Below, one piece after another: positions 1 to 8,233 of a stretch of 64,000 bases of DNA. This stretch comes from Microbacterium foliorum. GTDB taxonomy: Bacteria; Actinomycetota; Actinomycetes; Actinomycetales; Microbacteriaceae. Within the stretch, counting starts at the first letter, position 1; each line of letters starts with the position of its first letter. The notes under the pieces were generated by a model. The model searched no databases, was not told where the DNA came from, and saw only the letters and a list, made by a program, of their open reading frames with translations. The translations under genes and the position numbers were made by a program. The stretch is taken from contig NZ_CP041040.1 in assembly GCF_006385575.1 (NCBI RefSeq), positions 1,860,001 through 1,924,000 on the forward strand, written 5' to 3'.

Positions 1-1001
1 GCCAGGACGATCTCGATCCGCGCACCCAGGAGCCCGGCCGAGTACACCCCCGTGCGGCCGATCGGATGCACCTCCCGGTCGGGAACGTCGTGGTCGTCGA
101 TGCGCACATCGGCGGAGACCACCAGAGAGCCGTCGTCCGAACGAGTGATCCGGGTCGACACCTCTGCGCTGTCCGCGATGCGTACCGAGGCGCTCTTCTG
201 GCTCGCGACGAGCGGAATGCCGAGCTCGGGGCCCGATCGGAGGTGTCTCCAGAGCAACGGCGACTCGACCTGGTCGAGGACGAGCCACTCGCCGGCGTTG
301 CCGGAGAGCAGCGAATCCCGCGAGATGCTGAGCAGGTCTCCGAACCAGCGGTTCTGTTCGCGACCGAACTGCGACGCGTCGCGACGGACGGCGTCCCAGC
401 CTGCGCCGCCCTGGATCCAGGCGCCGGTCTGCGCGCTGCGCATCATCGGTCGGATCGCCAGCAGCAGCTCACCCTGTGGGCGTGCCAGATCGCGTGCCGT
501 CGCCGCGCGGACGGGACGCGGCCCCCAGTGGTTCTCGCTCCGGGACTCGCGGTGTCGCAGCTCGATTCCCAGCGCGAGGCGCTGCGGATGCCGGGCCACA
601 GACGGGTCGAGCAGGCTGCGCCACGACGGTGCGGCACTGCTGCGAGGCGCGGCCGACTCCGGCTGGACTTCGGGCTGCCGCTGAAGGGCAGCAGCCTGCT
701 GCGAGTACTCGTGCACGTTGGAGGCGAGCAGCGTGGCGACGACGTGTTTGCACCCGCTGCGCACCGGGCACGAGCAGCGGGTCGTCCGCGGGCGCCTCGT
801 GCCGTTCGACGAGTGGAAGAGGATCTCGGTCACATACTGCGCGTCCGAGCTGCCGCGCACATGCCCCTCGATCTCGAGGAGATCCTCATGCCAGACCACG
901 TCGAGCACGTTGCCCGCGCGGAAGTACGCGAGACCGCGTTGATAACCACCCGCATCGGTGATCTGCATGAGATCTCGAAGATCGACGTGCGGCGCGGGCA
1001 T
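1..1001 (-). CDS. SWIM zinc-finger SNF2-family helicase, N-terminal part (runs off the window)
   Basis: The first 333 residues are present and the frame stays open to the window edge, so the ATPase domains lie outside. A SWIM zinc-binding motif (CxCx5CxH) is visible at C76, C78, C84 and H86. The following 250 residues resemble the N-terminal region of bacterial SWIM-SNF2 (RapA/HepA-like) helicases, which remodel nucleic acid-protein complexes using ATP. The ATG at 1001 begins MPAPHVDLRDLM and is 56 bases after the nusB stop, so the gene is probably the last member of the aro/efp/nusB run. The helicase call rests on family knowledge of SWIM proteins of this type, because no Walker motif is inside the window. 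Confidence 0.75.
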   Translation of the reverse strand, partial: MPAPHVDLRDLMQITDAGGYQRGLAYFRAGNVLDVVWHEDLLEIEGHVRGSSDAQYVTEILFHSSNGTRRPRTTRCSCPVRSGCKHVVATLLASNVHEYSQQAAALQRQPEVQPESAAPRSSAAPSWRSLLDPSVARHPQRLALGIELRHRESRSENHWGPRPVRAATARDLARPQGELLLAIRPMMRSAQTGAWIQGGAGWDAVRRDASQFGREQNRWFGDLLSISRDSLLSGNAGEWLVLDQVESPLLWRHLRSGPELGIPLVASQKSASVRIADSAEVSTRITRSDDGSLVVSADVRIDDHDVPDREVHPIGRTGVYSAGLLGARIEIVL

Positions 1002-1057
1002 GACCCCATCCTTCCGGCGGCCTCCGACATCTCGGAGACCGCGTCCTGAGTCGTCGC

Positions 1058-1468
1058 TCAGGCCGCGCGAGACACGCGGGCGAGCACACCGTGCACGAAC
1101 GCGCCCGAGTCGTCGGTGGAGAACTCCTTGGCGAGCTCGACCGCCTCATCGATGGCGACGGCCGTCGGCACCTCGGCGTTGAACAGGATCTCCCAGACGC
1201 CGATGCGCAGCAGCGCACGGTCGACCGCGGGCATCCGCTCGAGCTTCCAGTCGCGGCTGTGCGTCGTGATGAGCTCGTCGATCTCGTCACGGTGGTCGAT
1301 GATGCCGTCCACGACCTCGCGGGCGTACAGCCAGGAGGCCTCGCGGGCGGGTTCGCTCGCGGCTCGCTTCGCCTCTGCGGCAAGAGCCACGGCGACCTCG
1401 TCGCCACGGACGTCGGCGGAGAACAGGATGTCGAGTGCGCGCTTGCGCGCCTTCGTACGGGCGCTCAC
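1058..1468 (-). CDS. nusB: Transcription antitermination factor NusB
   Basis: A 136-residue all-helical RNA-binding protein that joins S10 (NusE) in the rRNA antitermination complex. The N-terminus MSARTKARKRALDILFSADV carries the typical Arg-rich RNA-binding start followed by the 'A.dIL...D' helix, and the C-terminal half has the 'PAVDRALLRIGVWEI' segment. The start is a GTG at 1468, only 3 bases after the efp stop, so the two genes are co-transcribed and probably translationally coupled. Length is normal for the family. Confidence 0.95.
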   Translation of the reverse strand: MSARTKARKRALDILFSADVRGDEVAVALAAEAKRAASEPAREASWLYAREVVDGIIDHRDEIDELITTHSRDWKLERMPAVDRALLRIGVWEILFNAEVPTAVAIDEAVELAKEFSTDDSGAFVHGVLARVSRAA

Positions 1469-1471
1469 GCC

Positions 1472-2032
1472 TTACTTCTCGCGACCGAGGTAGTCGCCGG
1501 TGCGCGTGTCGACCTTGACCTTGGTGCCGGTCTCGACGAACAGCGGCACCTGGATCTCGTAGCCGGTCTCGAGCGTCGCGGGCTTCGTGCCCGCCGAAGA
1601 CCGGTCGCCCTGCACGCCGGGCTCGGAGTAGGTGATCTCCAGGATCACGGATGCCGGCAGATCGATGTACAGCGGGTTGCCGTTGTTGAGCGCGATCGTG
1701 ACCTGCTGGTTCTCGAGCAGGAAGTTCTTCGCGTCGCCGACCGTCGCAGCGGGGACCGTGATCTGGTCGTAGTCGGTCTGGTCCATGAACACGTATCCGT
1801 CACCGTCCGTGTAGAGGTACGTGTAGTCACGGCGATCGACGTTCTCGATCTCGATCTTCGCGCCGGCGTTGAAGGTCTTGTCGACGACCTTGCCGCTCAT
1901 GACGTTCTTGAGCTTGGTGCGGACGAACGCGCCGCCCTTGCCGGGCTTGACGTGCTGGAACTCGACGACGCTCCAGAGCTGCCGCTCGATGCTGAGGACG
2001 ACGCCGTTCTTGATGTCTGCGGTAGATGCCAT
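1472..2032 (-). CDS. efp: Translation elongation factor P
   Basis: EF-P (186 residues, full length) binds ribosomes stalled at consecutive prolines and promotes peptide-bond formation. All three beta-barrel domains are present, with the C-terminal 'RTGDYLGR' signature. The domain I tip loop reads PGKGG (residues 30-34), with the tip lysine at position 32. From memory, a subclass of actinobacterial EF-P works without modification and has a palindromic PGKGP loop; here the last proline is glycine. The gene sits directly upstream of nusB and 75 bases downstream of aroQ. Confidence 0.97.
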   Translation of the reverse strand: MASTADIKNGVVLSIERQLWSVVEFQHVKPGKGGAFVRTKLKNVMSGKVVDKTFNAGAKIEIENVDRRDYTYLYTDGDGYVFMDQTDYDQITVPAATVGDAKNFLLENQQVTIALNNGNPLYIDLPASVILEITYSEPGVQGDRSSAGTKPATLETGYEIQVPLFVETGTKVKVDTRTGDYLGREK

Positions 2033-2107
2033 GAGCTGGACTTTCCGTTTCTAGAGTCTGGGGGCCGCTCGCGTCCGAGGTGGACTGGGGTGGGCCGAGA
2101 GTCGATT

Positions 2108-2545
2108 CTACGCGATGAGCGCTGCGAGCTGCCGCACAGCGCTCGCGTAGCCGTCGACGCCCTCGCCGATCACACGCACCGCCGCGACGTCGTGAAGGTA
2201 GGAATGGTGCCGGAAGTCCTCGCGCGCGTACACATCGGAGATGTGCACCTCGGCGAACGGCAGAGCGACGCCGGTCAGGGCGTCACGCAGCGACACGCTC
2301 GTGTGCGTGAGCCCGCCCGGGTTGATGATGATCGCGGCGCAGTCCTCCCTGGCGGCGTGGATGGCATCGATCAGCACCCCCTCGTGGTTGCTCTGCAGCG
2401 CCCTGATCTCGAAGCCCGCGGCCTCGGCAGCCGCAGCGGTGATCTTCTCGACATCGGCCAGCGTCGCGGTGCCGTAGACCTCTGGCTCGCGGCTGCCGAG
2501 CAGGTTGAGGTTCGGCCCGTTGACGAGCAGGATGCGGCGAGTCAT
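2108..2545 (-). CDS. aroQ: Type II 3-dehydroquinate dehydratase
   Basis: Converts 3-dehydroquinate to 3-dehydroshikimate in the shikimate pathway. The 145-residue protein has the family landmarks in order: [16 protein letters not shown] at the N-terminus (catalytic Arg and Tyr), [16 protein letters not shown] in the middle, and [11 protein letters not shown] with the catalytic His. Longer in-frame reading upstream exists, but the ATG at 2545 ([12 protein letters not shown]) matches the family start and overlaps the aroB stop as ATGA, which indicates translational coupling. Confidence 0.95.
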   Translation of the reverse strand: MTRRILLVNGPNLNLLGSREPEVYGTATLADVEKITAAAAEAAGFEIRALQSNHEGVLIDAIHAAREDCAAIIINPGGLTHTSVSLRDALTGVALPFAEVHISDVYAREDFRHHSYLHDVAAVRVIGEGVDGYASAVRQLAALIA

Positions 2546-3630
2546 TCGCCGATCTCCTGGTACGCGGCGAAGAGCAGTGACTCGTCCGGGGCCTGCAGCA
2601 CCGTGGGCTTGGCGATGTCGTCGAGGAGGATGAATCGCAGCATGCCGCCACGGCTCTTCTTGTCGCGCTGCATCGTCGCAAGCAGCTGCGGCCATGCGCC
2701 GGCACGATATCCCGTCGGCAATCCGAGAGAGTCGAGGATCGTGCGGTGACGCTCGGCGGCGGAGTCCGACAGCCGCCCGGCGAGTCGCGACAGCTCGGCC
2801 GCGTACAGCATGCCGATCGATACCGCCGCCCCGTGGCGCCACCGGTAGCGCTCGGCGTGCTCGATCGCATGGCCGAGGGTGTGACCGTAGTTGAGGATCT
2901 CGCGCTGTCCGGCCTCGCGGAAGTCGTCGGAGACGACCTGTGCCTTCATGTCGATCGCGAGTTCGATCGCCCGGCGGAACTCGGGTGTCGTCGAATCGAC
3001 GGCGCGCGCGGGGTCCGCCTCGATGATGTCGAGGATCTCGGGAGCCCAGATGAATCCGGCCTTCACGACCTCGGCGAAGCCCGCTGTCGCCTCGTTCGGG
3101 CTGAGGCTGGCGAGCTCGTCGAGGTCGCCGATCACCGCACGAGGCGCCCAGAAGGCGCCGACGAGGTTCTTGCCCTCGGCGGTGTTGATCCCGGTCTTGC
3201 CGCCCACCGATGCGTCGACGAGGCCGAGCACGGTGGTCGGCACCTGGACGAGCTGGACTCCCCGCAGCCAGGTCGCCGCGACGAAGCCGGCGAGATCGGT
3301 CACCGCGCCGCCGCCGTATCCGACCACAGCGTCCGAGCGGGTGAAGTCGGCCTGCCCCATGACCTGCCAGCAGAAGGCGGCTACCTCGACGCGCTTGCCC
3401 TGCTCGGCATCCGGCACCTCGGCGAGCAGAACCTCCCGCTGACCGTTCTCGACGTCGGCGAGCAGCCGATCCCGCAGCTCCGCCGCGCGGGCGGCGAGCG
3501 TGGGCGGGTGGACGACGAGCACCTTGCGCACTCCGGCGTCGAGGGCCGCTGACACCCGATCGAGGATGCCGCGTCCGATGGCGATGTCGTAGGGGTTCTC
3601 CCCCGTCACGCTGATGGTTGTCGTACTCAT
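2542..3630 (-). CDS. aroB: 3-dehydroquinate synthase
   Basis: NAD- and metal-dependent enzyme that cyclises DAHP to 3-dehydroquinate. The glycine-rich [19 protein letters not shown] stretch (NAD and substrate binding) and the metal-binding [11 protein letters not shown] motif are intact. The chosen ATG at 3630 ([10 protein letters not shown], 362 residues) overlaps the aroK stop as ATGA; an in-frame ATG six codons further upstream lies inside aroK and is less likely. The gene is flanked by aroK and aroQ, so the three form a coupled block. Confidence 0.95.
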   Translation of the reverse strand: MSTTTISVTGENPYDIAIGRGILDRVSAALDAGVRKVLVVHPPTLAARAAELRDRLLADVENGQREVLLAEVPDAEQGKRVEVAAFCWQVMGQADFTRSDAVVGYGGGAVTDLAGFVAATWLRGVQLVQVPTTVLGLVDASVGGKTGINTAEGKNLVGAFWAPRAVIGDLDELASLSPNEATAGFAEVVKAGFIWAPEILDIIEADPARAVDSTTPEFRRAIELAIDMKAQVVSDDFREAGQREILNYGHTLGHAIEHAERYRWRHGAAVSIGMLYAAELSRLAGRLSDSAAERHRTILDSLGLPTGYRAGAWPQLLATMQRDKKSRGGMLRFILLDDIAKPTVLQAPDESLLFAAYQEIGE

Positions 3631-4145
3631 CCCAGTTCTCTCCTCCATGCCACGATGTCGTCGGCGATGCGCTGCATGGGGCGTCGCGACGTGTCGAACG
3701 TCACGGATGCCACCTCGTCATACCAGTCTCGACGTTCTTCGAAGATCTTCGTCCATCGCCCGACGGGGTCATCGCCCGCAAGCAGGGGGCGCCCGCCGCT
3801 GTGGATGCGATCGGCCACCGCCGCAGGAGTGACGGTCAGGAACACGACCGGGTGCACGAGCAGCAGCTTTCGGGTGCCCGCGTCGGTCACCGCCCCTCCA
3901 CCGAGGGAGATCACGCCGCCCGCCTGCAGAGCCTCCGCGACCTCGGCGCGCTCGAGCGAGCGGAAATGCGCCTCTCCGTGCTCCTCGAAGATCGCAGGGA
4001 TCGGGCCGTGCGCTGCGACGACCCGTTTGTCGGTGTCCACGAACGGCACGTTGAGCTTGCGTGCGACACGACGCCCGACGCTGGTCTTGCCGGCCGCCAT
4101 CGGACCGACCAGCACCAGCGTCAGCGGATCAGTCGCGCTCGTCAT
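3627..4145 (-). CDS. aroK: Shikimate kinase
   Basis: Phosphorylates shikimate at the 3-hydroxyl using ATP. The P-loop GPMAAGKTS is near residues 14-22, followed by the VDTDKRV shikimate-binding segment and the SLGGGAVTD glycine motif. Length 172 is typical. Its start lies inside the 3' end of aroC (17-base overlap) and its stop overlaps the aroB start. Confidence 0.95.
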   Translation of the reverse strand: MTSATDPLTLVLVGPMAAGKTSVGRRVARKLNVPFVDTDKRVVAAHGPIPAIFEEHGEAHFRSLERAEVAEALQAGGVISLGGGAVTDAGTRKLLLVHPVVFLTVTPAAVADRIHSGGRPLLAGDDPVGRWTKIFEERRDWYDEVASVTFDTSRRPMQRIADDIVAWRRELG

Positions 4146-5358
4146 GCGCGATGAGCGCCGCCTCGGACGCGGGCGTCGTGCGCAGCTCAGCAGGAATCGC
4201 CGCGAGGTAGCCGTCGAGGTTGCGGCGCGTCTCGCCGATGCTGTCGCCCCCGAACTTCTCTAGCACGGCGTTGGCGAGTTCGACGGCGACCATGGCTTCG
4301 GCCACGACCCCGGCAGCCGGTACGGCACACACGTCGGATCGCTGATGGTGTGCCGTGGCATCCTCGCCGGATGCGATGTCGATCGTTCGGAGTGCGTGTG
4401 GCACGGTGGCGATCGGCTTCATCCCCGCGCGCACACGGAGCACGGTTCCGGTCGACATGCCGCCCTCGGTGCCTCCCGCGCGGTCCGAGCCGCGAGAGAT
4501 GCCCTCGGCGGTCGCGAACAGCTCGTCATGGGCGGCGGAACCGCGTCGGCGCGTGGTCTCGAAGCCGTCGCCGATTTCGACACCCTTGATCGCCTGGATG
4601 CTCATGAGGGCCTGTGCGAGACGCGCGTCGAGACGGCGATCCCAGTGAACGTGCGAGCCGAGCCCGGGCGGAAGACCGTAAGCGAGCACCTCGACGATTC
4701 CACCGAGGGTGTCGCCGTCCTTCTTCGCGTCATCGACCTCGGTCACCATGAGAGCGGAGGTCGCCGCGTCGAAGCAGCGCAACGGATCGGCGTCGAGCCG
4801 GTCGACGTCGTCGGGAGTCGGGAGTGCAGCGTCGTCCGGCACGCGGACCGGACCGATCGACAGCGTGTGGCTGACGAGGCGAATGCCCAGTTCGCCGAGG
4901 AACGAGCGAGCGATGGCACCGAGGGCGACTCTGGCCGCCGTCTCTCGTGCGCTGGCACGCTCGAGGATGGGGCGCGCCTCATCGAAGTCGTACTTCTGCA
5001 TGCCGACGAGATCGGCGTGCCCCGGCCGCGGGCGGGTCAGCGGTGCGCTCCGGCCACGCGACTTGTCGGTCAGCTCGACGGGTTCGGGGTTCATGACCTC
5101 GATCCACTTCGGCCACTCCGTGTTGCCGATGCGCAGAGCGATGGGGCTGCCGAGGGTCTTGCCGTGACGGACGCCACCTGAGATCGTCAGCTCGTCCTGC
5201 TCGAACTTCATGCGCGAGCCGCGCCCATAGCCGAGCTTGCGACGTGCGAGATCGGCCTGGATCGCCTCGGAGGACACCGGGACGCCCGAGGGCAGACCCT
5301 CCATGACGGCAATGAGTTCTGGGCCGTGCGATTCGCCGGCAGTGAGCACGCGGAGCAT
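4129..5358 (-). CDS. aroC: Chorismate synthase
   Basis: Last step of the shikimate pathway: eliminates phosphate from EPSP to give chorismate, using reduced FMN. The 409-residue protein starts [18 protein letters not shown] with the GESHGP signature, and has the [15 protein letters not shown] flavin-site motif in the middle and [12 protein letters not shown] later. The ATG at 5358 is 54 bases downstream of the aroE stop. EPSP synthase (aroA) is not in the window. Confidence 0.96.
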   Translation of the reverse strand: MLRVLTAGESHGPELIAVMEGLPSGVPVSSEAIQADLARRKLGYGRGSRMKFEQDELTISGGVRHGKTLGSPIALRIGNTEWPKWIEVMNPEPVELTDKSRGRSAPLTRPRPGHADLVGMQKYDFDEARPILERASARETAARVALGAIARSFLGELGIRLVSHTLSIGPVRVPDDAALPTPDDVDRLDADPLRCFDAATSALMVTEVDDAKKDGDTLGGIVEVLAYGLPPGLGSHVHWDRRLDARLAQALMSIQAIKGVEIGDGFETTRRRGSAAHDELFATAEGISRGSDRAGGTEGGMSTGTVLRVRAGMKPIATVPHALRTIDIASGEDATAHHQRSDVCAVPAAGVVAEAMVAVELANAVLEKFGGDSIGETRRNLDGYLAAIPAELRTTPASEAALIAHDERD

Positions 5359-5412
5359 TGGTCTAGTCTCCCACGCGTTTCGACTCGGATCGTGCCGCGT
5401 GACGACCGATGA

Positions 5413-6225
5413 CTACAGAGCGGCCTTCATCGCGTCGACCACGGCCTCTTCCGAAGGAAGCGGAACACTCTGGTCACCGTGCACGAAGATCCGGACCTGG
5501 CGGACGGCCTGACGCAGCAGCATCCCCTCGCCGGAGACGGCTCGGCCGTCGGTCCACACGGATGCGAGCGCCGACGGCCACGGGGAGTAGGCGACATCGA
5601 ACAGCACTCCCCCGCTCAGACTCAGGCGCGCAGCTGTCAGAGCGTCGAGAGCGGTGCCGCCGGGCAGCGTCGCCACGGTGAGGCCGACGTCCCCCGCGTC
5701 TGCATCGAACGGGGAGACGGAGACGGAGACGCCGAGCCGCTGTCCCAGGGCCACGAGGTCGACGGCGCGTTCGGGTCGGCGAGCACGCACATCGATCGAG
5801 CGGGCTCCTGCCTCGACGCACGCGACGAGAGCGGATGAAGCCGTTGCCCCGGCGCCGAGGATGCGAACGCTCTCGATGCCGAGCAGACCCTGCTCGCCCA
5901 GCGCGTCGACGATTCCGCCGACGTCCGTGTTGAAGCCGTGGATGCCGTCGGTCAGCAGCAGCGTGTTGGCAGCTCCTGTGAGGTTCGCGTAGCGATCGTG
6001 CGTGCTCGCGGCGCGGTGCGCCGTCTCTTTGAGGGGCATCGTGAGCGAGAGACCTCGCCACGATTCGTCGAGAGCACCCAGAGCGTCGGCGAACGCCCGC
6101 TCGTCGACCTGGCGGCGCGTGTACTCCCAGTCGAGGCCGAGCGCTGCATATGCCGCGTCGTGCAGCTGGGGGGACTTGGAGTGAGCGATCGGGTCTCCCC
6201 ACACCGCGAGGCGCCGCCGGGTCAT
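5413..6225 (-). CDS. aroE: Shikimate dehydrogenase
   Basis: NADP-dependent reduction of 3-dehydroshikimate. The N-terminus has the substrate motif AHSKSPQLHDAAYAALG; the TMPLK segment carries the catalytic lysine, and HGFNTDVGG the catalytic aspartate. In most family members the lysine motif reads NVTxPhK; here it is SLTMPLK, so the usual asparagine is serine. The ATG at 6225 gives 270 residues and overlaps the mltG stop as ATGA; in-frame upstream starts lie within mltG and are rejected. Orthologues that are not strictly shikimate-specific (YdiB/quinate types) cannot be fully excluded, but the aro context favours AroE. Confidence 0.9.
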   Translation of the reverse strand: MTRRRLAVWGDPIAHSKSPQLHDAAYAALGLDWEYTRRQVDERAFADALGALDESWRGLSLTMPLKETAHRAASTHDRYANLTGAANTLLLTDGIHGFNTDVGGIVDALGEQGLLGIESVRILGAGATASSALVACVEAGARSIDVRARRPERAVDLVALGQRLGVSVSVSPFDADAGDVGLTVATLPGGTALDALTAARLSLSGGVLFDVAYSPWPSALASVWTDGRAVSGEGMLLRQAVRQVRIFVHGDQSVPLPSEEAVVDAMKAAL

Positions 6226-7757
6226 CCGGCCGAGCATCCCCCGTCTGGGTTCTCCTGGCACCATTGATCCCACTTCTCGACTCCCTGCAGGTGTTCCTCG
6301 TAGGTCTCCGAGAACTGGGTCTCTCCGGTGGCGAGGTTCGTCGTCACGAAGTAGATCCACGGCCCGTCAGCGGGGTGCATCGCGGCGTCGATCGCCGCGT
6401 AGCTCGGGCTGGCGATCGGCGTGACAGGCAGACCGGTGTGCACGTAGGTGTTCCACGGGTTGTCGTCTTCGAGGGCCTCGGCAGAGCTCGAGACGACGCC
6501 CTCGTGAAGCGAGCCGTAGCCGTACTGCGCCGTCGAGTCCATCTGCAGCTTCATGTCGATGTCGAGGCGGTTCTCGATCACGCGGGACACCTTGGGGAAG
6601 TCAGCAGTGAGGCCCTCGCGCTGGATGATCGAAGCGATCGTCAGCACGCGCTGCGCATCCTCTGCGGGCACCCCGGCATCTGTCAGCGCTTCGTTCGTGC
6701 GATCGACCATGCGTTGGATGACCTGCGTGGCGGTCACCTCCGGATCGAACGTGTAGACGGCCGGGAAGAGCCACCCCTCGAGGTTCTGCGCGGTCACACC
6801 GTAGGTCGCAGGATCCGCATCGACCGCCGCCTGGAGCTCCTCGATGGGCATCCCGAGAGACTCGGCCATGCCGGGCAGCGAGGATTCGATCGTCGCGCCC
6901 TCACCGACACTGGCGGAGTTCTCGCGCTTGTTCTCGGGGTTCTGAAGCGCCTCGAGAGCTGCTTCAGCCGTCATCTTCTCCTGCAGCGAATAGATGCCCG
7001 GATAGAAGGTGACGGCGATGTTCTCGGTGACCAGGTAGTCGTAGAAGACATCCTCCGTGCGGGTGACGCCGGCTTCGTAGAGGGCCGTCGACACCGGTGC
7101 GCCCGTGTCGCCCTCAGAGATCGTGACGAGCACCTCACCGGTGGCCAGCCCCGGCTCCCAGTCCTCGGGCTCGCCCCAGCCGAGGGCGTTGCTGATCTTG
7201 TCGCCGTAGGCGTTCCATGCCCAGACACCGGCGCCGACGATGCCGCCGATCACTGCGAGGACGATGACGAGGGCGACCAGGCACCCTGTGCGACGCTTCT
7301 TCTTCGCCGGCGGTCGAGTGCCGCTGGGCTCCTCCGGGTGTCCGTGGAAGAGGTCCTCGAGGCGGCCGCCTGCTGCGGAGCCACCGGCGGCGCCGATCGA
7401 GGCCGCGTCGCCCGTGGACTCGGCCGGCGTGGTGCCGGAGGCACGTTCTGCAGCGGTCCCCGCTTCCGCTGTCGGAATGGGTGCGGCCGAGGGCGGGTCG
7501 CCCGCGTCGCCCGTGGCGGCTGTCGGCATCGCGCGGGTCGTCACGTCCTCACCCGTCGATGTGTCCGCGGACTCGCGTTCCGGATCGCCGGACGACCTCA
7601 CGGCTGCCGCTTCGCGAGCAGCTCTACGGGACCCGGGTGCGGGTGGTGTGTTGTCGACCGTCGGAATCTGCTGCGACGGGTCGGGAAGGTTCTCGAACAG
7701 GTCACCCAGGCGGGCGTCCGGATCGTGCTGGGGCGAAGCACTCTCACGTTCGGGCAT
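6222..7757 (-). CDS. mltG: Endolytic murein transglycosylase MltG (YceG-like)
   Basis: A 511-residue inner-membrane protein that cuts nascent peptidoglycan strands. The first ~150 residues are charged and low-complexity (cytoplasmic), then comes one transmembrane segment (CLVALVIVLAVIGGIVGAGVW), then the extracytoplasmic YceG domain with the catalytic-glutamate segment ASIIQREG and the conserved GLPVTPIASPS stretch near the C-terminus. The long disordered N-terminal tail is typical of actinobacterial MltG. It overlaps ruvX as TAATG and aroE as ATGA. Confidence 0.92.
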   Translation of the reverse strand: MPERESASPQHDPDARLGDLFENLPDPSQQIPTVDNTPPAPGSRRAAREAAAVRSSGDPERESADTSTGEDVTTRAMPTAATGDAGDPPSAAPIPTAEAGTAAERASGTTPAESTGDAASIGAAGGSAAGGRLEDLFHGHPEEPSGTRPPAKKKRRTGCLVALVIVLAVIGGIVGAGVWAWNAYGDKISNALGWGEPEDWEPGLATGEVLVTISEGDTGAPVSTALYEAGVTRTEDVFYDYLVTENIAVTFYPGIYSLQEKMTAEAALEALQNPENKRENSASVGEGATIESSLPGMAESLGMPIEELQAAVDADPATYGVTAQNLEGWLFPAVYTFDPEVTATQVIQRMVDRTNEALTDAGVPAEDAQRVLTIASIIQREGLTADFPKVSRVIENRLDIDMKLQMDSTAQYGYGSLHEGVVSSSAEALEDDNPWNTYVHTGLPVTPIASPSYAAIDAAMHPADGPWIYFVTTNLATGETQFSETYEEHLQGVEKWDQWCQENPDGGCSAG

Positions 7758-8233
7758 TATCGGGGGGACTCCTCGTCGAGCGGAATCGTGGCACCGGTCG
7801 GGTTTCCGGTGCTCTTCTCCGTGTCGATCGCCTGCTGCAGCAGGACCACCGCGGCGATCTGATCAACAATGCTACGAGACTTCTTCTGTGATCTGCCCGA
7901 AGAACGCAACGCGGCGTGTGCCGTGACGGTGCTGAGCCGCTCGTCGACGAGCCGGACCGGAGTTCCGGTGCGAGCGTGCAGGGCGGCAGCGAACTCTCGG
8001 GAATCCGTCGTCGATGCCGTGTCAGCCCCCATCAGGTTGACGGGCAGTCCGACCACGAACTCGAGCACGTCGAAGTCCGCCGCGATCGCGGCGATCCGGT
8101 CGATCGCCTGATCATCCCGCTGCACGGTCTCGACGGGCACAGCGAGCATGCCGTCCGGATCGCATCGAGCGACGCCGACTCGCGCTCGCCCGACGTCGAC
8201 GCCGATGCGCACGCCGCGGCGGAAGCCGCTCAC
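7757..8233 (-). CDS. ruvX: RuvX/YqgF-family resolvase or pre-16S rRNA nuclease
   Basis: RNase H-fold protein of 158 residues. The N-terminal GVDVGRARVGVA carries the first catalytic aspartate, VVGLPVNLMG is the family core motif, and VRLVDERLSTVTA carries the catalytic glutamate. In E. coli YqgF processes 16S rRNA 5' ends; a Holliday-junction role has also been proposed. The start is GTG, overlapping the alaS stop as GTGA, and the alaS-ruvX-mltG order is the standard actinobacterial one. Confidence 0.93.
   Translation of the reverse strand: MSGFRRGVRIGVDVGRARVGVARCDPDGMLAVPVETVQRDDQAIDRIAAIAADFDVLEFVVGLPVNLMGADTASTTDSREFAAALHARTGTPVRLVDERLSTVTAHAALRSSGRSQKKSRSIVDQIAAVVLLQQAIDTEKSTGNPTGATIPLDEESPR

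Noticed and set aside
1091..2749. A 552-codon plus-strand open frame opposite nusB, efp and aroQ
   Set aside because: It spans three well-supported genes on the other strand and has no recognisable domain.
6150..7862. A 570-codon plus-strand open frame opposite mltG
   Set aside because: Antisense shadow; its sequence is compositionally typical of GC-rich complement and mltG has a clean membrane span and catalytic segment.
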